NCBI GenBank assembly: GCA_937980205.1
Contig: CALJKW010000021.1
Coordinates: forward strand, 1 to 64,000
Direction: 5' to 3'
DNA length: 64,000 nt
From: an uncultured Myxococcales bacterium
GTDB taxonomy: Bacteria > Myxococcota > Myxococcia > Myxococcales > Myxococcaceae
The notes beneath the pieces are model-generated. The model did not search any database, was not told where the DNA came from, and saw nothing but the letters and a program-made list of their open reading frames with translations. Position numbers and translations under genes: made by a program. Positions 35,962 through 45,555 of this stretch are shown piece by piece. The stretch's first letter is position 1; every line of letters begins with the position of its first letter.

Positions 35962-37689
35962 ATGGCTGTCTTCATTTGCCAGTCCTGCGGCAACGAGCAC
36001 TCTTCCTGGGAAGGGAAGTGCCCGAAGTGCGGCCAGACCGAGATCATCAAGCTCAACCAGGCCGCGGACAAGATGATCGACAAGGTCATCAAGGGGAAGT
36101 TCAAGCTCATCCGCAAGCTGGGGCAGGGCGGCATGGGCGCGGTCTACCTGGCCGAGCAGCTCGGCATCGGCGCGCGGGTCGCGATCAAGTTCCTCAAGTC
36201 CGAGTTCTCCGACGACGTCGAGATCGCGCGGCGCTTCATGAACGAGGCGAAGTCGTACGCCCGCGTCGCGCACCCGAACGCCGTCGTCTTCCACGACTTC
36301 GGGCAGGACGAAGACGGCAACCTCTTCATCGCGATGGAGTACTGCGAGGGCGTCGACCTGAAGAAGGTCATCGCCGAGCAGAAGCGGCTGCCCGTCGCCG
36401 ACGCCGTCGACATCATCCTGCAGGTCGCCGACGTGCTCGCGAACGCGCACAGCAAGGGCGTCGTTCACCGCGACCTGAAGCCCGAGAACATCATGCTGCG
36501 CAAGGGCCTGCGCGGCATTCACGCGAAGGTCCTCGACTTCGGCATCGCGCGGCTCACCGATGCCGGCACCCGCCTCACCGTGCAGGGCGCCATCGCCGGC
36601 ACCCCGCGCTACATGAGCCCCGAGCAGGTCGAGGGCCGCGACGTCGATCACCTCGCCGACGTCTACGCGCTCGGCATCGTCACCTTCGAGGCGCTGACCG
36701 GCGTGCAGCCGTTCGACGGCAACACCATCGCCGAGATCCTTCGCCGCCAGGTGCTCGACCCGATGCCCCACCTCTGGGACATCTCGACGGACCTCGACTA
36801 CCGCGAGGTCGACGACGTCATCCAGAAGGCGTGCGCGAAGAAGAAGGGCGATCGCTGGCCCGACATGACCGCGTTCGCGAGCGCGCTCGCGCAGGCGACT
36901 CCGACGCAGGCGGGCAAGCCGCTGTCCGCGCTGCTCAAGGCGGTGAGCGGCACCCCTGCGCCGGGCGCGCTGCCGACGATCGCCGACACGACCTCTGCGG
37001 TCGACGACGGCACGACCGGCACCATCGTCCGCGCCGACTCGCTCGGCGGCGTGAAGGTGAAGCAGACGGCGACGCCTGCGCCCGAGCTGCTCAACAAGAC
37101 GATTCACGCTCCGCCGCCCGAGGGCGCCAAGGTCGGCGACGGCTCGGTGCTCGTCGCGCCGAAGTCGAAGGCGCCCTGGGTCGTCCTCGGCATCGGCGTC
37201 GTCGCGCTGCTCGGCTTCGGCGGCTTCCTCGCGAAGGAGCGCCTCGCCGGCGCGTCGGGCAACGACGTCGTCGTCCCGCCGCCCCCGCAGCCGAAGCCTC
37301 CGCCGCCGGAGATCGTCGTGAAGCCGCCCGACCCGCCCGAGACGCCGAAGCCGCCCGACGGCCCCAACGAGCGCGACGTCGAGCGCGGCCGCGACTACCT
37401 CGCCCGCGGCAAGAACGCGTGGGATCGCGGCGACATCGAAGAGGCGTACATGTACTTCAAAGACGTGCCGCAACAGACCGACTTCAGCGCCGAGGCCGTC
37501 GCGTACATGAGCAAGGTCGACGCCATTCGCGAGAAGGTGAAGGCCGGGCAGCAGGCGTACAAGCGCGGCGACTGCGACCTCGCCACGGTGCAGTTCGGCG
37601 GCGCGCTGAGGCTGAACCCGAAGATCGCCGACGCGAAGAGCGGCATGGCCGCCTGCAACGCGGGCGCGGTGCCCACGCGGCTGGAATGA
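35962..37689 (+). CDS. Membrane Ser/Thr protein kinase with N-terminal RadA-like zinc ribbon
   Basis: 575 residues. An N-terminal zinc ribbon (Cys6, Cys9, Cys20, Cys23; CQSCGNEHSSWEGKCPKCG) strongly resembles that of RadA/Sms. The Hanks-type kinase domain follows (~47-310): GQGGMGAVY, Lys76 in VAIKFL, HRDLKPEN with Asp171, DFG at Asp192, GTPRYMSPEQ. All catalytic residues are intact. After a Thr/Ala-rich linker there is one membrane helix (about 390-415), a Pro/Lys-rich stretch and a C-terminal TPR-like domain outside the membrane. A myxobacterial receptor-type kinase; ligand and substrates unknown. Its stop overlaps the acyltransferase start (ATGA). Confidence 0.93.
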   Translation: MAVFICQSCGNEHSSWEGKCPKCGQTEIIKLNQAADKMIDKVIKGKFKLIRKLGQGGMGAVYLAEQLGIGARVAIKFLKSEFSDDVEIARRFMNEAKSYARVAHPNAVVFHDFGQDEDGNLFIAMEYCEGVDLKKVIAEQKRLPVADAVDIILQVADVLANAHSKGVVHRDLKPENIMLRKGLRGIHAKVLDFGIARLTDAGTRLTVQGAIAGTPRYMSPEQVEGRDVDHLADVYALGIVTFEALTGVQPFDGNTIAEILRRQVLDPMPHLWDISTDLDYREVDDVIQKACAKKKGDRWPDMTAFASALAQATPTQAGKPLSALLKAVSGTPAPGALPTIADTTSAVDDGTTGTIVRADSLGGVKVKQTATPAPELLNKTIHAPPPEGAKVGDGSVLVAPKSKAPWVVLGIGVVALLGFGGFLAKERLAGASGNDVVVPPPPQPKPPPPEIVVKPPDPPETPKPPDGPNERDVERGRDYLARGKNAWDRGDIEEAYMYFKDVPQQTDFSAEAVAYMSKVDAIREKVKAGQQAYKRGDCDLATVQFGGALRLNPKIADAKSGMAACNAGAVPTRLE

Positions 37690-38582
37690 CCGCTCCGCCG
37701 CGGCCGCTCATCCAGCCCGGCGGTCCCATCGCGAGCTTCTTCGTCGCGATCGTCGTCGGCGTCATCCGCGCGCTGCCCGACGGCTTCCGCCGCGGCATCG
37801 CCCGGGGCCTCGCGGGCCTCGCCTTCGCGCTCGGCGTCCGCCGGCGCGTCGCGCTCGACAACCTGCGCGCCGCCTTCCCCGACTGGAGCGACGAAGAGCG
37901 CCGCGCCACCGCCCGCCGCGCCTACCGGAACCTCGCCGAGGCCGCGCTCGAGAGCCTCACCTCGGATCAGCTCTCCGACTCAGCGCTCGAGAGGGCCGTG
38001 GTCGTCGACGACTGGGGCGCGCTCGGCCGGGCGCTCGACGCCGGCGGAGTTCTCATCGCCTCGGCCCACCTCGGCTCGTGGGAGCTGCTCGCCGAGGTCA
38101 TGGCCCGCCGCAAGGTGAAGGTCACGGCCGTGGTGCGCCCGCTCGAGGGCGCCTTCAACGCGCGCGTGGTCAAGGCGAGGCAGGACGCCGGCGTCGAGCT
38201 CATCCTCCAGCGCGGCGCGCTGCAGAACATGATCAAGGCGGTGCGCCGCGGCCGCTGCGTCGTGCAGCTCATCGATCAGGCGCTGCCGCCCGAGGCGGGG
38301 GTGCCGGTGACGTTCTTCGGCCGGGTCGTTCCCACCGCGCCGGCGCTCTCGATGACCGCGCTGCGCACGAAGGCCCCGGTCTTCGTCGCGCTGACTGCGC
38401 GAGAGAACGGGGCCCTCAAGTTCCACTTCGAAGGTCCGATCCCGGTGCCGAGCACCGGAGATCACCGCGCCGACGTCACCGCCCACACCGCACAGCTCAC
38501 GGCGATCATCGAGCGCTACGTGCGGCGGTACCCCGACCAGTGGCTCTGGCTGCACCGCCGCTGGAAACACGCGGCGGGGTGA
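37686..38582 (+). CDS. Lipid A biosynthesis acyltransferase family protein (LpxL/HtrB-like)
   Basis: 298 residues, ATG overlapping the kinase stop. A hydrophobic N-terminus (ASFFVAIVVGVIRALP) is followed by the family pattern RRVALDNLRAAFPDWSDEER, the HxxxxE catalytic motif HLGSWE (His128, Glu133) and QLIDQALPPEAGVPVTFFGR. The C-terminus has RRYPDQWLWLHRRWK, the conserved PEQWxWxHRRW element. These enzymes add secondary acyl chains to lipid A or acylate other lipids at the inner membrane. Coupling to a Ser/Thr kinase gene is unusual but may only reflect transcription. Confidence 0.9.
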   Translation: MTAPPRPLIQPGGPIASFFVAIVVGVIRALPDGFRRGIARGLAGLAFALGVRRRVALDNLRAAFPDWSDEERRATARRAYRNLAEAALESLTSDQLSDSALERAVVVDDWGALGRALDAGGVLIASAHLGSWELLAEVMARRKVKVTAVVRPLEGAFNARVVKARQDAGVELILQRGALQNMIKAVRRGRCVVQLIDQALPPEAGVPVTFFGRVVPTAPALSMTALRTKAPVFVALTARENGALKFHFEGPIPVPSTGDHRADVTAHTAQLTAIIERYVRRYPDQWLWLHRRWKHAAG

Positions 38583-38605
38583 GGGGCCGTCGAGCGCCCG
38601 ACGCT

Positions 38606-39508
38606 TTACTCTTCGCCGACGACCCAGCTCGGGTCGCACGCGTAGGCGTTGCACCCGAACGACGTCGCGGGCCAGCTCTGCAGCGTGTAGCCCTCGTTGC
38701 AGATCGGCAGCTCCTTCGTGCAGGCGCCGGGGTTGATGCAGGCGCCCGGCAGCACGCAGCGGTCAGCGTCGCGCGTGTAGATGCGCATCTGGCCGCTCGG
38801 GCACGCCGCGAGCTTGAACACCGGGCACGACAGGGTGTTCTCCGGGAGGCGGACGAACACGTTGCCGACATCCAGCAGGCGCTCCTCGCCGTTGCGGTAC
38901 CAGTAGCCGGCCACGAGCGCGTCTCCTTCGCGCACCCGCTTCTCGAGCCACTTCACATCGACCCGGCCCTCACCGACGTACGCGAGGTCGAGCCCGTGGA
39001 ACAGCGTCTGCGCGGTGTAGTTGAGCCGCGTCGCGCTGAGCGACGGGCACGGAGCGCGGAAGCACTGGATGTTCACCGGCTTCACCTTGAAGAACGTCTC
39101 GCCCTCGAAGACCTTGCCGGGCAGCCCGCGGTACGCCTCGCTCACGATGAACGGGCGCGTGTTCCACTGCGACTCCTTGGGGCCGAGCTTGCCGCGCAGC
39201 ACCACCTCGCCCAGGCCCGCCTGCACCTGGCCCTGCTCGACGTCGGTGAGGCCCGAGCCGGTGAAGTCGAGGCCGCTCACGTACACCTCGTTGAGGTGAA
39301 CGCGGTTGAGATCGCGCACCCAGTAGCCGCCGCACAGCGGCGCGATGCACTTGCGGAAGTCGCGGCGAACCGCCACGTAGGTCCGCGACGTCGCCGACAG
39401 CTCGGCGTCGTCGGCCAGCACGTCGGTGCCGTCGTTCTGCTCGACGACCGACTCGTTCACACCGCAAGCCGCAGCAAAGACAGCGAGAATCAGAAGGGAG
39501 GAGCGCAT
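38606..39508 (-). CDS. Cys-rich lipoprotein of unknown function
   Basis: 300 residues with a lipoprotein signal (MRSSLLILAVFAAAC). The mature domain starts TYVAVRRDFRKCIAPLCGGY and has about 14 cysteines, many in CxxxxC spacing (KCIAPLC, QCFRAPC), suggesting disulphides in an exported protein. The C-terminal 60 residues (RCVLPGACINPGACTKEL onward) are a small Cys-rich module. The overall look is that of myxobacterial secreted proteins of unknown role (possibly DUF6748-like, not confirmed). Convergent with the acyltransferase gene, with 23 bases between. Confidence 0.65.
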   Translation of the reverse strand: MRSSLLILAVFAAACGVNESVVEQNDGTDVLADDAELSATSRTYVAVRRDFRKCIAPLCGGYWVRDLNRVHLNEVYVSGLDFTGSGLTDVEQGQVQAGLGEVVLRGKLGPKESQWNTRPFIVSEAYRGLPGKVFEGETFFKVKPVNIQCFRAPCPSLSATRLNYTAQTLFHGLDLAYVGEGRVDVKWLEKRVREGDALVAGYWYRNGEERLLDVGNVFVRLPENTLSCPVFKLAACPSGQMRIYTRDADRCVLPGACINPGACTKELPICNEGYTLQSWPATSFGCNAYACDPSWVVGEE

Positions 39509-39581
39509 GTAGGCGCAGGTATCCCAACCTCCTACCGCAGGTCAACTGGAACCCCGCGCGCGGGGCCGCGCGCCCGGAGGC

Positions 39582-41081
39582 TCAGAGGTTGACGCGCAGG
39601 CCGAGGCCGAACGACGCGGCCGGAGCGGGCACGAAGGGCGTCAGCTGGCCGTTCGGCAGCGCGATGGCGGGGAAGTACGGCCGCAGCTCGCCGCCTCGGT
39701 TGCCGAAGTTCGCCGCCACGAACGCCTCGATCGACAGGTACGTCAGCACGCGGAAGAACATGTCGAGGCGCACGAGGCCGGACAGGTCGGTGAGGTTGAG
39801 CAGCGTCGTGAAGTTGCCGCTGATCCACCGCGCGTTCGGCAGGCCCGCGAGCAGCACGAACGCCGCCGCGTAGTGCTGCGCCGCGTAGAAGGCGAGGTAG
39901 TCGTCTGCCGCGAAGAGGATCGGGTAGAGCAGGGCGCTGTTCACGCCGACCGGGTTGTAGAAGTACTCGACGCCGATGGTCAGCACGTTGATGTCGAGGA
40001 ACGGAATCGCGAGCGCGAGGCCGCCCGTCACCTGGGCGATGACGCCGCTGCCCTGCTGCTCGGAGTAGAAGCCGAACGGGTCTTTGGTCGGGTCGACGCC
40101 CTCGCGCACGCGCCGCACCGTGAAGTCGCGCCCGTCGCGGAACGCGATCTCGCAGAACAGATCGACGGGGATGGGGTCGGGCAGCGGCACCGAGATGTCG
40201 AGGCCGTAGCGCGGCCGCTTCCCCTGAACGAACGCGGCGTCGAGGCCGATCTCCGCGCGCACCTTGGGGATCACGATCTCCGCGCGCGTCGCGAGGCCGA
40301 GCTGCCCCAGCGTGCTCGCCGGCCCGTTGTTGTCGAGCAGGCCGTACGCGTAGAAGTTCCACCCCAGCTTCTCGATCGGCAGGTGCAGCTTCACCGCGTT
40401 CACGCCCAGACGAAGGTCGAACGGCTGCAGCGGGTCTCTGCGCTGCGCGTTGATGTAGTCGGTCGGGTTCCAGATGCGCCCGGTGCCCCATTTGATCTTC
40501 TGGCGCCCGACCGTCACGAACACCGTCCGCGCGATGTCGAAGCGCAGGTACATCTGGTCCAGGAACACCGACAGGTTCGACTGCGGAACCTGCACCGTCG
40601 ACAGACCCTGGCCCGTGAAGCCCGACGCCTGCCCCGTCGCGCGCGTCGGCTCGTACAGCAGGCGGCCCACCACCACGCCGCGCACCCGGTCGATCGGCTG
40701 CGCGTCGAGGTACGCGTCCAAGAGGTTCGGAGCGCTGAACGTCACCTTGTCCGGCGACCCGTTCTCGGACCAGTACGCCTGCGCGCGCATGTACAGCGTG
40801 CCGCCGATCTTCAGCGGGTCGGTCTTCTCTTCACCCGTGTCGAAGCGGTTCTTCCCGATCGCCGACAGCATCCGCTCGTCGCGCTCGTCCGTGCCGCCGT
40901 CGGCGGTGAGCTCGCCGCCGAACAGCGCGTCCTCCCGCTCTCTCGGAGCCATCTGCGGCGGGTTCCCCGCGTCCTGCGCCGCCTCGACGGGAGGCCCGCC
41001 GAACATCTCCGCTTCGTTGTGGGGATCGTTCTGGTCCGACTGCCCTGCTGCGACCGCGAGCCACAGCGAGAGCCAGGTCAT
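39582..41081 (-). CDS. Outer-membrane beta-barrel protein of the ABC export cluster
   Basis: 499 residues from the ATG at 41081, which overlaps the LolA-like gene stop (ATGA) and opens a short signal peptide (TWLSLWLAVAAG). An acidic low-complexity stretch is followed by a large beta-rich domain with VTVGRQKIKWGTGRIWNPTD, a motif seen in DUF1302-like barrels, and it ends GLGLRVNL. An outer-membrane channel or receptor is likely. Operon position after a LolA-like protein and an ABC transporter suggests it is the outer-membrane end of a lipid or lipoprotein export route (inference). Confidence 0.75.
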   Translation of the reverse strand: MTWLSLWLAVAAGQSDQNDPHNEAEMFGGPPVEAAQDAGNPPQMAPREREDALFGGELTADGGTDERDERMLSAIGKNRFDTGEEKTDPLKIGGTLYMRAQAYWSENGSPDKVTFSAPNLLDAYLDAQPIDRVRGVVVGRLLYEPTRATGQASGFTGQGLSTVQVPQSNLSVFLDQMYLRFDIARTVFVTVGRQKIKWGTGRIWNPTDYINAQRRDPLQPFDLRLGVNAVKLHLPIEKLGWNFYAYGLLDNNGPASTLGQLGLATRAEIVIPKVRAEIGLDAAFVQGKRPRYGLDISVPLPDPIPVDLFCEIAFRDGRDFTVRRVREGVDPTKDPFGFYSEQQGSGVIAQVTGGLALAIPFLDINVLTIGVEYFYNPVGVNSALLYPILFAADDYLAFYAAQHYAAAFVLLAGLPNARWISGNFTTLLNLTDLSGLVRLDMFFRVLTYLSIEAFVAANFGNRGGELRPYFPAIALPNGQLTPFVPAPAASFGLGLRVNL

Positions 41082-41863
41082 CTCGACTTGCTCTCCAGCC
41101 ACGCCTTCGTGAACAGGTTCGCGTCCAGCGGGCTCAGGTCGACCGACTTGAAGAGAATGAGCGTCTTATTGGTCTTCTCGATCTCGTCGAAGATGCGGAT
41201 CTCGCCCGGGAACCAGACGTCGCCCTTCTTCGACTCCGAGTAGAGCTTCTGCCACTTCGGATAATACGAGGTGCGCGCGAGCCGGCCCGAGAGCGCGAAC
41301 TCCTGGCGCTTGAGCAGGTTGTGGTTGCCCTTGTCGAGCCACAGCTCGACGACGGGGTACGCGACGTCGATGCCTTCCTTCACCTTCAGCCTCAGGTGGT
41401 ACGTGTCGAACTTGCCGAGCTTCTCTTCGCCGACGAACTCGGGCTCGAACTCGAGCGCGAGGCGCGACTCGTCGAAGTCCTGCCGGCGCGAGTTCGTGCC
41501 GCCGATGCGCTCGCGCTCGGTCGTGCGCTCCCACTTGCCGACGTTCGGGTCGTAGCTCCACAGGTTCTTGTCCTGCCGCAGGTAGCCCTTGCCCTCTTCG
41601 GACTTCGGCTTCGTGAACAGGAGGATGAGCTTGTCGTCCTGATCGCGCCGGTAGATGATCAGCTCGCGGACGACGTCGGCTTTGTCCTTCTCGCTCTGCT
41701 CCAGGTAGACGAGCGACTTGTAGTCACCCGTCGCGCTCTGCCGCTCGTCCTGCTCCTTGAGCAGCTTGACCATCTCCTCTTTCGGCAGAGCTTCTTTGGA
41801 AGCAGTCTCGGCGAGCACCGGAGCCGCCGCCAACACCGCGAGTGCCAGAATGAAAGATCTCAT
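41078..41863 (-). CDS. LolA-like outer membrane lipoprotein-sorting family protein (COG2834 type)
   Basis: 261 residues with a signal peptide (MRSFILALAVLAAAPVLAE). The sequence follows the COG2834/LolA-LppX-like fold: RELIIYRRDQDDKLILLFTK, KGYLRQDKNLWSYDPNVGKW and VELWLDKGNHNLLKRQEF. This group is commonly encoded beside LolC/MacB-type permeases and is thought to carry hydrophobic molecules across the periplasm. Here it lies directly downstream of two FtsX-type permeases and an ATPase. It should not be taken as the housekeeping LolA. Confidence 0.85.
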   Translation of the reverse strand: MRSFILALAVLAAAPVLAETASKEALPKEEMVKLLKEQDERQSATGDYKSLVYLEQSEKDKADVVRELIIYRRDQDDKLILLFTKPKSEEGKGYLRQDKNLWSYDPNVGKWERTTERERIGGTNSRRQDFDESRLALEFEPEFVGEEKLGKFDTYHLRLKVKEGIDVAYPVVELWLDKGNHNLLKRQEFALSGRLARTSYYPKWQKLYSESKKGDVWFPGEIRIFDEIEKTNKTLILFKSVDLSPLDANLFTKAWLESKSR

Positions 41864-41870
41864 GACTTGA

Positions 41871-43175
41871 TTACCCCACGTGCTGCATCGCGGTGACCGG
41901 CTTGAGCCGCGCTGCGATGAAAGAAGGAATGAGCGAGATGAGCGTGATGACCGTGGTGATGAAGATGACCGCCACCATCGTCCACGCCACCGTCGGCACG
42001 ATGAACAGGTGATCCGACAGCAGGATGAACTGGAAGCCGGGCGGCAGCGAGATGTCGACGGCGTTCAGCACCAGCGACAGCACCAGGCCCAACACCGCGC
42101 CCGCGCTCGTCGACAGCACCCCGAGCAGGAAGCCCTCGGCGAGGAACATGCGCAGCACGTTGCCGCGCTGCATGCCGATCGCGCGCAGCGTGCCGATCTC
42201 GCGCGTGCGCTCGCGAATCGAGATCCACATCACGATCATGATCCCGATGCCGACGACGGAGAGGAACACGAACGCGAGGAAGAAGGCCATCGCGTTCATC
42301 AGGTCGACCGTCCACGAGACGAAGTTCACCTCGTCGCGCCAGTTCGTGATGTCGAGCTTCTGCCCCGTCCACGCCTCGCGCGTCACGTTCTCGAACTTGA
42401 AGAAGAACGCGCGCGGGTCCTCGTCCATCATCACGTAGCCGGCCTTCGCCAGCGCGTCGCGCAGCTTGTCCTGCGTCTTCTTGAGCGCCTGGAGATCGGT
42501 CGTCGGCATGTAGACCATCAGCGCGCCGGTCGTGTCGTCGTTGAGCTGGTAGAGCTGCCGCAGCGAGCCCTCGTTGATGAAGCTCGAGAACTGGCTCATC
42601 ATCCCCATGTTCGCCGCGATGGCGACGACCGTGACGTCGAGCGTGTTGTTCACTCCGCGCGGCGTCGGCGCCTGAATCGTCAGCCCGTCGCCGACCTTCA
42701 CCTCGAGATCGCGCGCCTGGTCTTCGAAGAGCAGGATCGTGCCCGGCTTCGCCAGGTCTTCGAGCTTGCCTTCCTTGATCTTCAGCACCGAGGCGAGGCC
42801 CGTCTCGCTCTTCACGTCGATGCCGGTGAGGCCGAACATCTTGTTCGTCCCGCCCTCGGAGATCACCTTCGCCCAGCCGCGCCCGCGCTGCGCGATGTAC
42901 TTGAGGTCGGGCACCGTCTCTCTGATGACCTCGGTCACCTTGCGGTAGTTCGTCACCACCGGAGCGGCCTGCCCCGCCGTCACCTTGAAGAAGCCCGCCA
43001 CGTTCACGTGCCCGCTCATCAGGGTAGTGGACTGCTCGATGAGCGTTCGATTCATGCCCTCGGCGATGCCCAGCAGCGTCAGCATCACCACCGTCACGAA
43101 CGCGATGGCCGAGCCGAGCACCATCGTGCGCCGCTTGTGCTGCAACAGGCTTCGAAACGCGATGAGGAAGGTCAT
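41871..43175 (-). CDS. ABC transporter permease (FtsX/LolC-E family)
   Basis: 434 residues with the MacB/LolE layout: one N-terminal membrane helix (about 18-40), a ~250-residue periplasmic domain, then three C-terminal helices. ISIRERTREIGTLRAIGMQR is the conserved cytoplasmic coupling loop of this family and it ends ARLKPVTAMQHVG. It begins one base after the stop of the longer permease gene, so the two probably form a heterodimer energised by the ATPase at 45556. Confidence 0.92.
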   Translation of the reverse strand: MTFLIAFRSLLQHKRRTMVLGSAIAFVTVVMLTLLGIAEGMNRTLIEQSTTLMSGHVNVAGFFKVTAGQAAPVVTNYRKVTEVIRETVPDLKYIAQRGRGWAKVISEGGTNKMFGLTGIDVKSETGLASVLKIKEGKLEDLAKPGTILLFEDQARDLEVKVGDGLTIQAPTPRGVNNTLDVTVVAIAANMGMMSQFSSFINEGSLRQLYQLNDDTTGALMVYMPTTDLQALKKTQDKLRDALAKAGYVMMDEDPRAFFFKFENVTREAWTGQKLDITNWRDEVNFVSWTVDLMNAMAFFLAFVFLSVVGIGIMIVMWISIRERTREIGTLRAIGMQRGNVLRMFLAEGFLLGVLSTSAGAVLGLVLSLVLNAVDISLPPGFQFILLSDHLFIVPTVAWTMVAVIFITTVITLISLIPSFIAARLKPVTAMQHVG

Positions 43176-43176
43176 G

Positions 43177-45540
43177 TCACGACTCCGAGGCCTGCATCGC
43201 CGTCACCGGCTGCACGCGAATGGCCAGGATGATCGGCACCAGCACCGCCAGCACCGAGACGCCCAGCGTCGTCACCACCGAGAACACCATCGACGCGACG
43301 TCGAGGTCGGGCTTCAGCGAGGGCCCCGAGAAGAAGAAGTACAGCTCGTCGCGGAACGCCGGAATGCCGGTGGCGTGCAGCCAGCCGACGACGCCGGCTC
43401 CCGCCAGCGCCCCGAGCGTGCCGAACACCAGCGCGAGCACCATGGTCTCGACGACCACCATGGTCACCACGAACTCGCGCTGCGCCCCGATGGCGCGCAG
43501 CGTGCCGATCGTCGAGGTGCGCTGCAGCGTTGCGATGGTGACTCCGATGGTCACCACGATGAGCGCCACCAGCGCGAAGCCGAGAACCATCGCGCCCAGA
43601 ATGAGGCGGAAGACGTCGATGAACTGCCCGAGCGAGCCGGCCGCCTGGTTCCAGGTGACGACCCACAGCTGCGGCCGCGCCGACTCTGCGAGCGCAGCCA
43701 GGGTTCCGTAGACCTCGGCGGGAAGCCGCGCGCGCTCGGTCTGCAGCGCTTCCTTGAACCCGATCAGGTCCGAGCTCGTCGGCCCGTCGCCGCCGGCCGC
43801 GCGCGCCCGCTCTTTCTCGATGATCGGGCCCGTCGCCGCCGCGAGCAGAAAGGGCACCTTCTTGTCGTCGAGCAGCTTCTGCGCCGCGTCGAGCGCCTTC
43901 GGGTCGGCGGGCTTCTTGTCCTTCGCGAACAGCTTCTCGATCTCTCTTTGAGTCGCCGCGATGGCCGCCGGCGAGCCGTCTTCGAGCATGACCGCGGCGT
44001 GCATCACGACGCCGTTGTCGATCTCCTCCTGGGTGTAGACGCGCACCGCCTTCTCGGCGGCCGACTCGCGAAGGCCCGTCGTCTTCTGCAGGTCTTCGAT
44101 CTTCGTCTGCTGCGCGTCGACGACCGTCGCCTCGTCCGAGCCGAAGAGGTCGGCCTCGGCGTTCTCGCGTTCGACCGTCTTCGCCTTCGTCGTCGCCCTG
44201 AGCGCGTCGAGCTCGGCCTTCTTGTCCGAGGTGAGGAAGCCGTACAGCTCGCGGAAGCTGACCATGTCGATCAGCGCCGCGGCGCCGGCGAGCGGCGACT
44301 TCTCGAGGCCGTTGAACTCGAAGATGCCGTACAGCTTCACCGCGGTCGCCTCGAGCGAGCCCGAGCGGCCGAAGCTGCGCAGCGTCATCGTGTCTCCCAC
44401 GCGCACGCGGTACAGCGACAGCATCGGCGCCAGCTCGGCGTAGAAGAACTTGTACCGCTCGTCGAAGTTCTGGTCGGTCGTCTTGAAGAACTCCTGCAGC
44501 AGCACCGCGAGGTCGGTCTCGCTCTTGCCGAGCAGCGTGTTGAGCTTCCCGGTCATCGCCTTCGTCTGGTCGCCGTCGAGCTGCAGCACGATCTCGCGCG
44601 TCTGCGTCGAGTTCTCGCGCAGCCACCGCTGCATCTCTTTGTCGCTCTCGTCCGAGAGCTTGCGGCCCGCCTCGCGCGCGTCTTTCATCTTGTCGAGCCG
44701 GCGCGCGTTCTTCAGCTTCATGTACTCCTCGTAGAAGAAGCGCGGCAGCAGGATGCCGCGGCGCCCTTTGGGCACGCGCTCGCCCTCGACGATCTGCAGG
44801 CGGTCGAACGTCTGCTGGTAGGCGTCGAGATCGGTGCCGAGGTAGCGGATGAACAGCAGGTCGGCGTCGGCCACCTGCGGGGCGATCTTGTTCTCGAGCA
44901 GCTCGAGGTGCCCGTACGGGTCGTCGTCGAAGGTGGCCCAGAACTCCTCGGTGCCGGTGGTGGCGAGCGCCGCCTTCTCTTCGGGCTCGATGGCATCGGC
45001 CGTGCCGATCTCCTTGCCGCGCTCGAGGTCCTTCGCGAGCAGCGACACCATGTTCCGCACGTGGCCTTTGAGGTTCTCGGCCTTCGCCTTGAACTCGGCC
45101 TCGGGCAGCGGCTGCTTGCCCTCTTTTTGCGCGCGGTACAGCGAGCGCAGCTTGTCGAGCGTGAGATCGATCGTGTTGCCCGAGCCGAGCATCGCGCCGC
45201 TGGTGCCCTGCGGGACGACGCTCTTCACGTTCGGGACGCTCAACAGCTTCTGCTTCAGCTCGCCGAAGTTCTCGATCGGGGCGAGGTTCGAGTCCGAGCC
45301 GTCGAACTTGCCGTAGACCTCGAGCTTCTCCTTGCTGCGCGCCGCGTAGACCTCGAGGTGCCCGGTGACCGAGCCGACGATCGACTTCGACAGCGAGCGG
45401 TCGAGCGTGCCGAACAGGGCGCCGCCGACGACGAGCAGGGCGGCGCCGAAGAACAGCACCGCGCCGACGAAGAAGTTGAGGAACGAGCCGAACAGGTTCG
45501 CGAAGGCGATGCGGACCAGGACCGCGAGCTTGGAGAACAT
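43177..45540 (-). CDS. ABC transporter permease with long periplasmic domain (FtsX family)
   Basis: 787 residues, nearly twice the normal LolC/E size. The N-terminal membrane helix (about 22-45) and three C-terminal helices are as in FtsX-type permeases, with the coupling loop LQRTSTIGTLRAIGAQREF. The extra length is a ~550-residue, charged and partly coiled-coil periplasmic insertion (segments such as ERENAEADLFGSDEATVVDA). It starts 15 bases after the ATPase gene. The enlarged periplasmic part could dock to the LolA-like or barrel partner. Confidence 0.9.
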   Translation of the reverse strand: MFSKLAVLVRIAFANLFGSFLNFFVGAVLFFGAALLVVGGALFGTLDRSLSKSIVGSVTGHLEVYAARSKEKLEVYGKFDGSDSNLAPIENFGELKQKLLSVPNVKSVVPQGTSGAMLGSGNTIDLTLDKLRSLYRAQKEGKQPLPEAEFKAKAENLKGHVRNMVSLLAKDLERGKEIGTADAIEPEEKAALATTGTEEFWATFDDDPYGHLELLENKIAPQVADADLLFIRYLGTDLDAYQQTFDRLQIVEGERVPKGRRGILLPRFFYEEYMKLKNARRLDKMKDAREAGRKLSDESDKEMQRWLRENSTQTREIVLQLDGDQTKAMTGKLNTLLGKSETDLAVLLQEFFKTTDQNFDERYKFFYAELAPMLSLYRVRVGDTMTLRSFGRSGSLEATAVKLYGIFEFNGLEKSPLAGAAALIDMVSFRELYGFLTSDKKAELDALRATTKAKTVERENAEADLFGSDEATVVDAQQTKIEDLQKTTGLRESAAEKAVRVYTQEEIDNGVVMHAAVMLEDGSPAAIAATQREIEKLFAKDKKPADPKALDAAQKLLDDKKVPFLLAAATGPIIEKERARAAGGDGPTSSDLIGFKEALQTERARLPAEVYGTLAALAESARPQLWVVTWNQAAGSLGQFIDVFRLILGAMVLGFALVALIVVTIGVTIATLQRTSTIGTLRAIGAQREFVVTMVVVETMVLALVFGTLGALAGAGVVGWLHATGIPAFRDELYFFFSGPSLKPDLDVASMVFSVVTTLGVSVLAVLVPIILAIRVQPVTAMQASES

Positions 45541-45555
45541 GGGAAGGTGCCCTCT

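Noticed and set aside
41078..41863. Identification as the housekeeping lipoprotein carrier LolA
   Set aside because: It fits the wider COG2834 group linked to dedicated ABC exporters and is longer than LolA.
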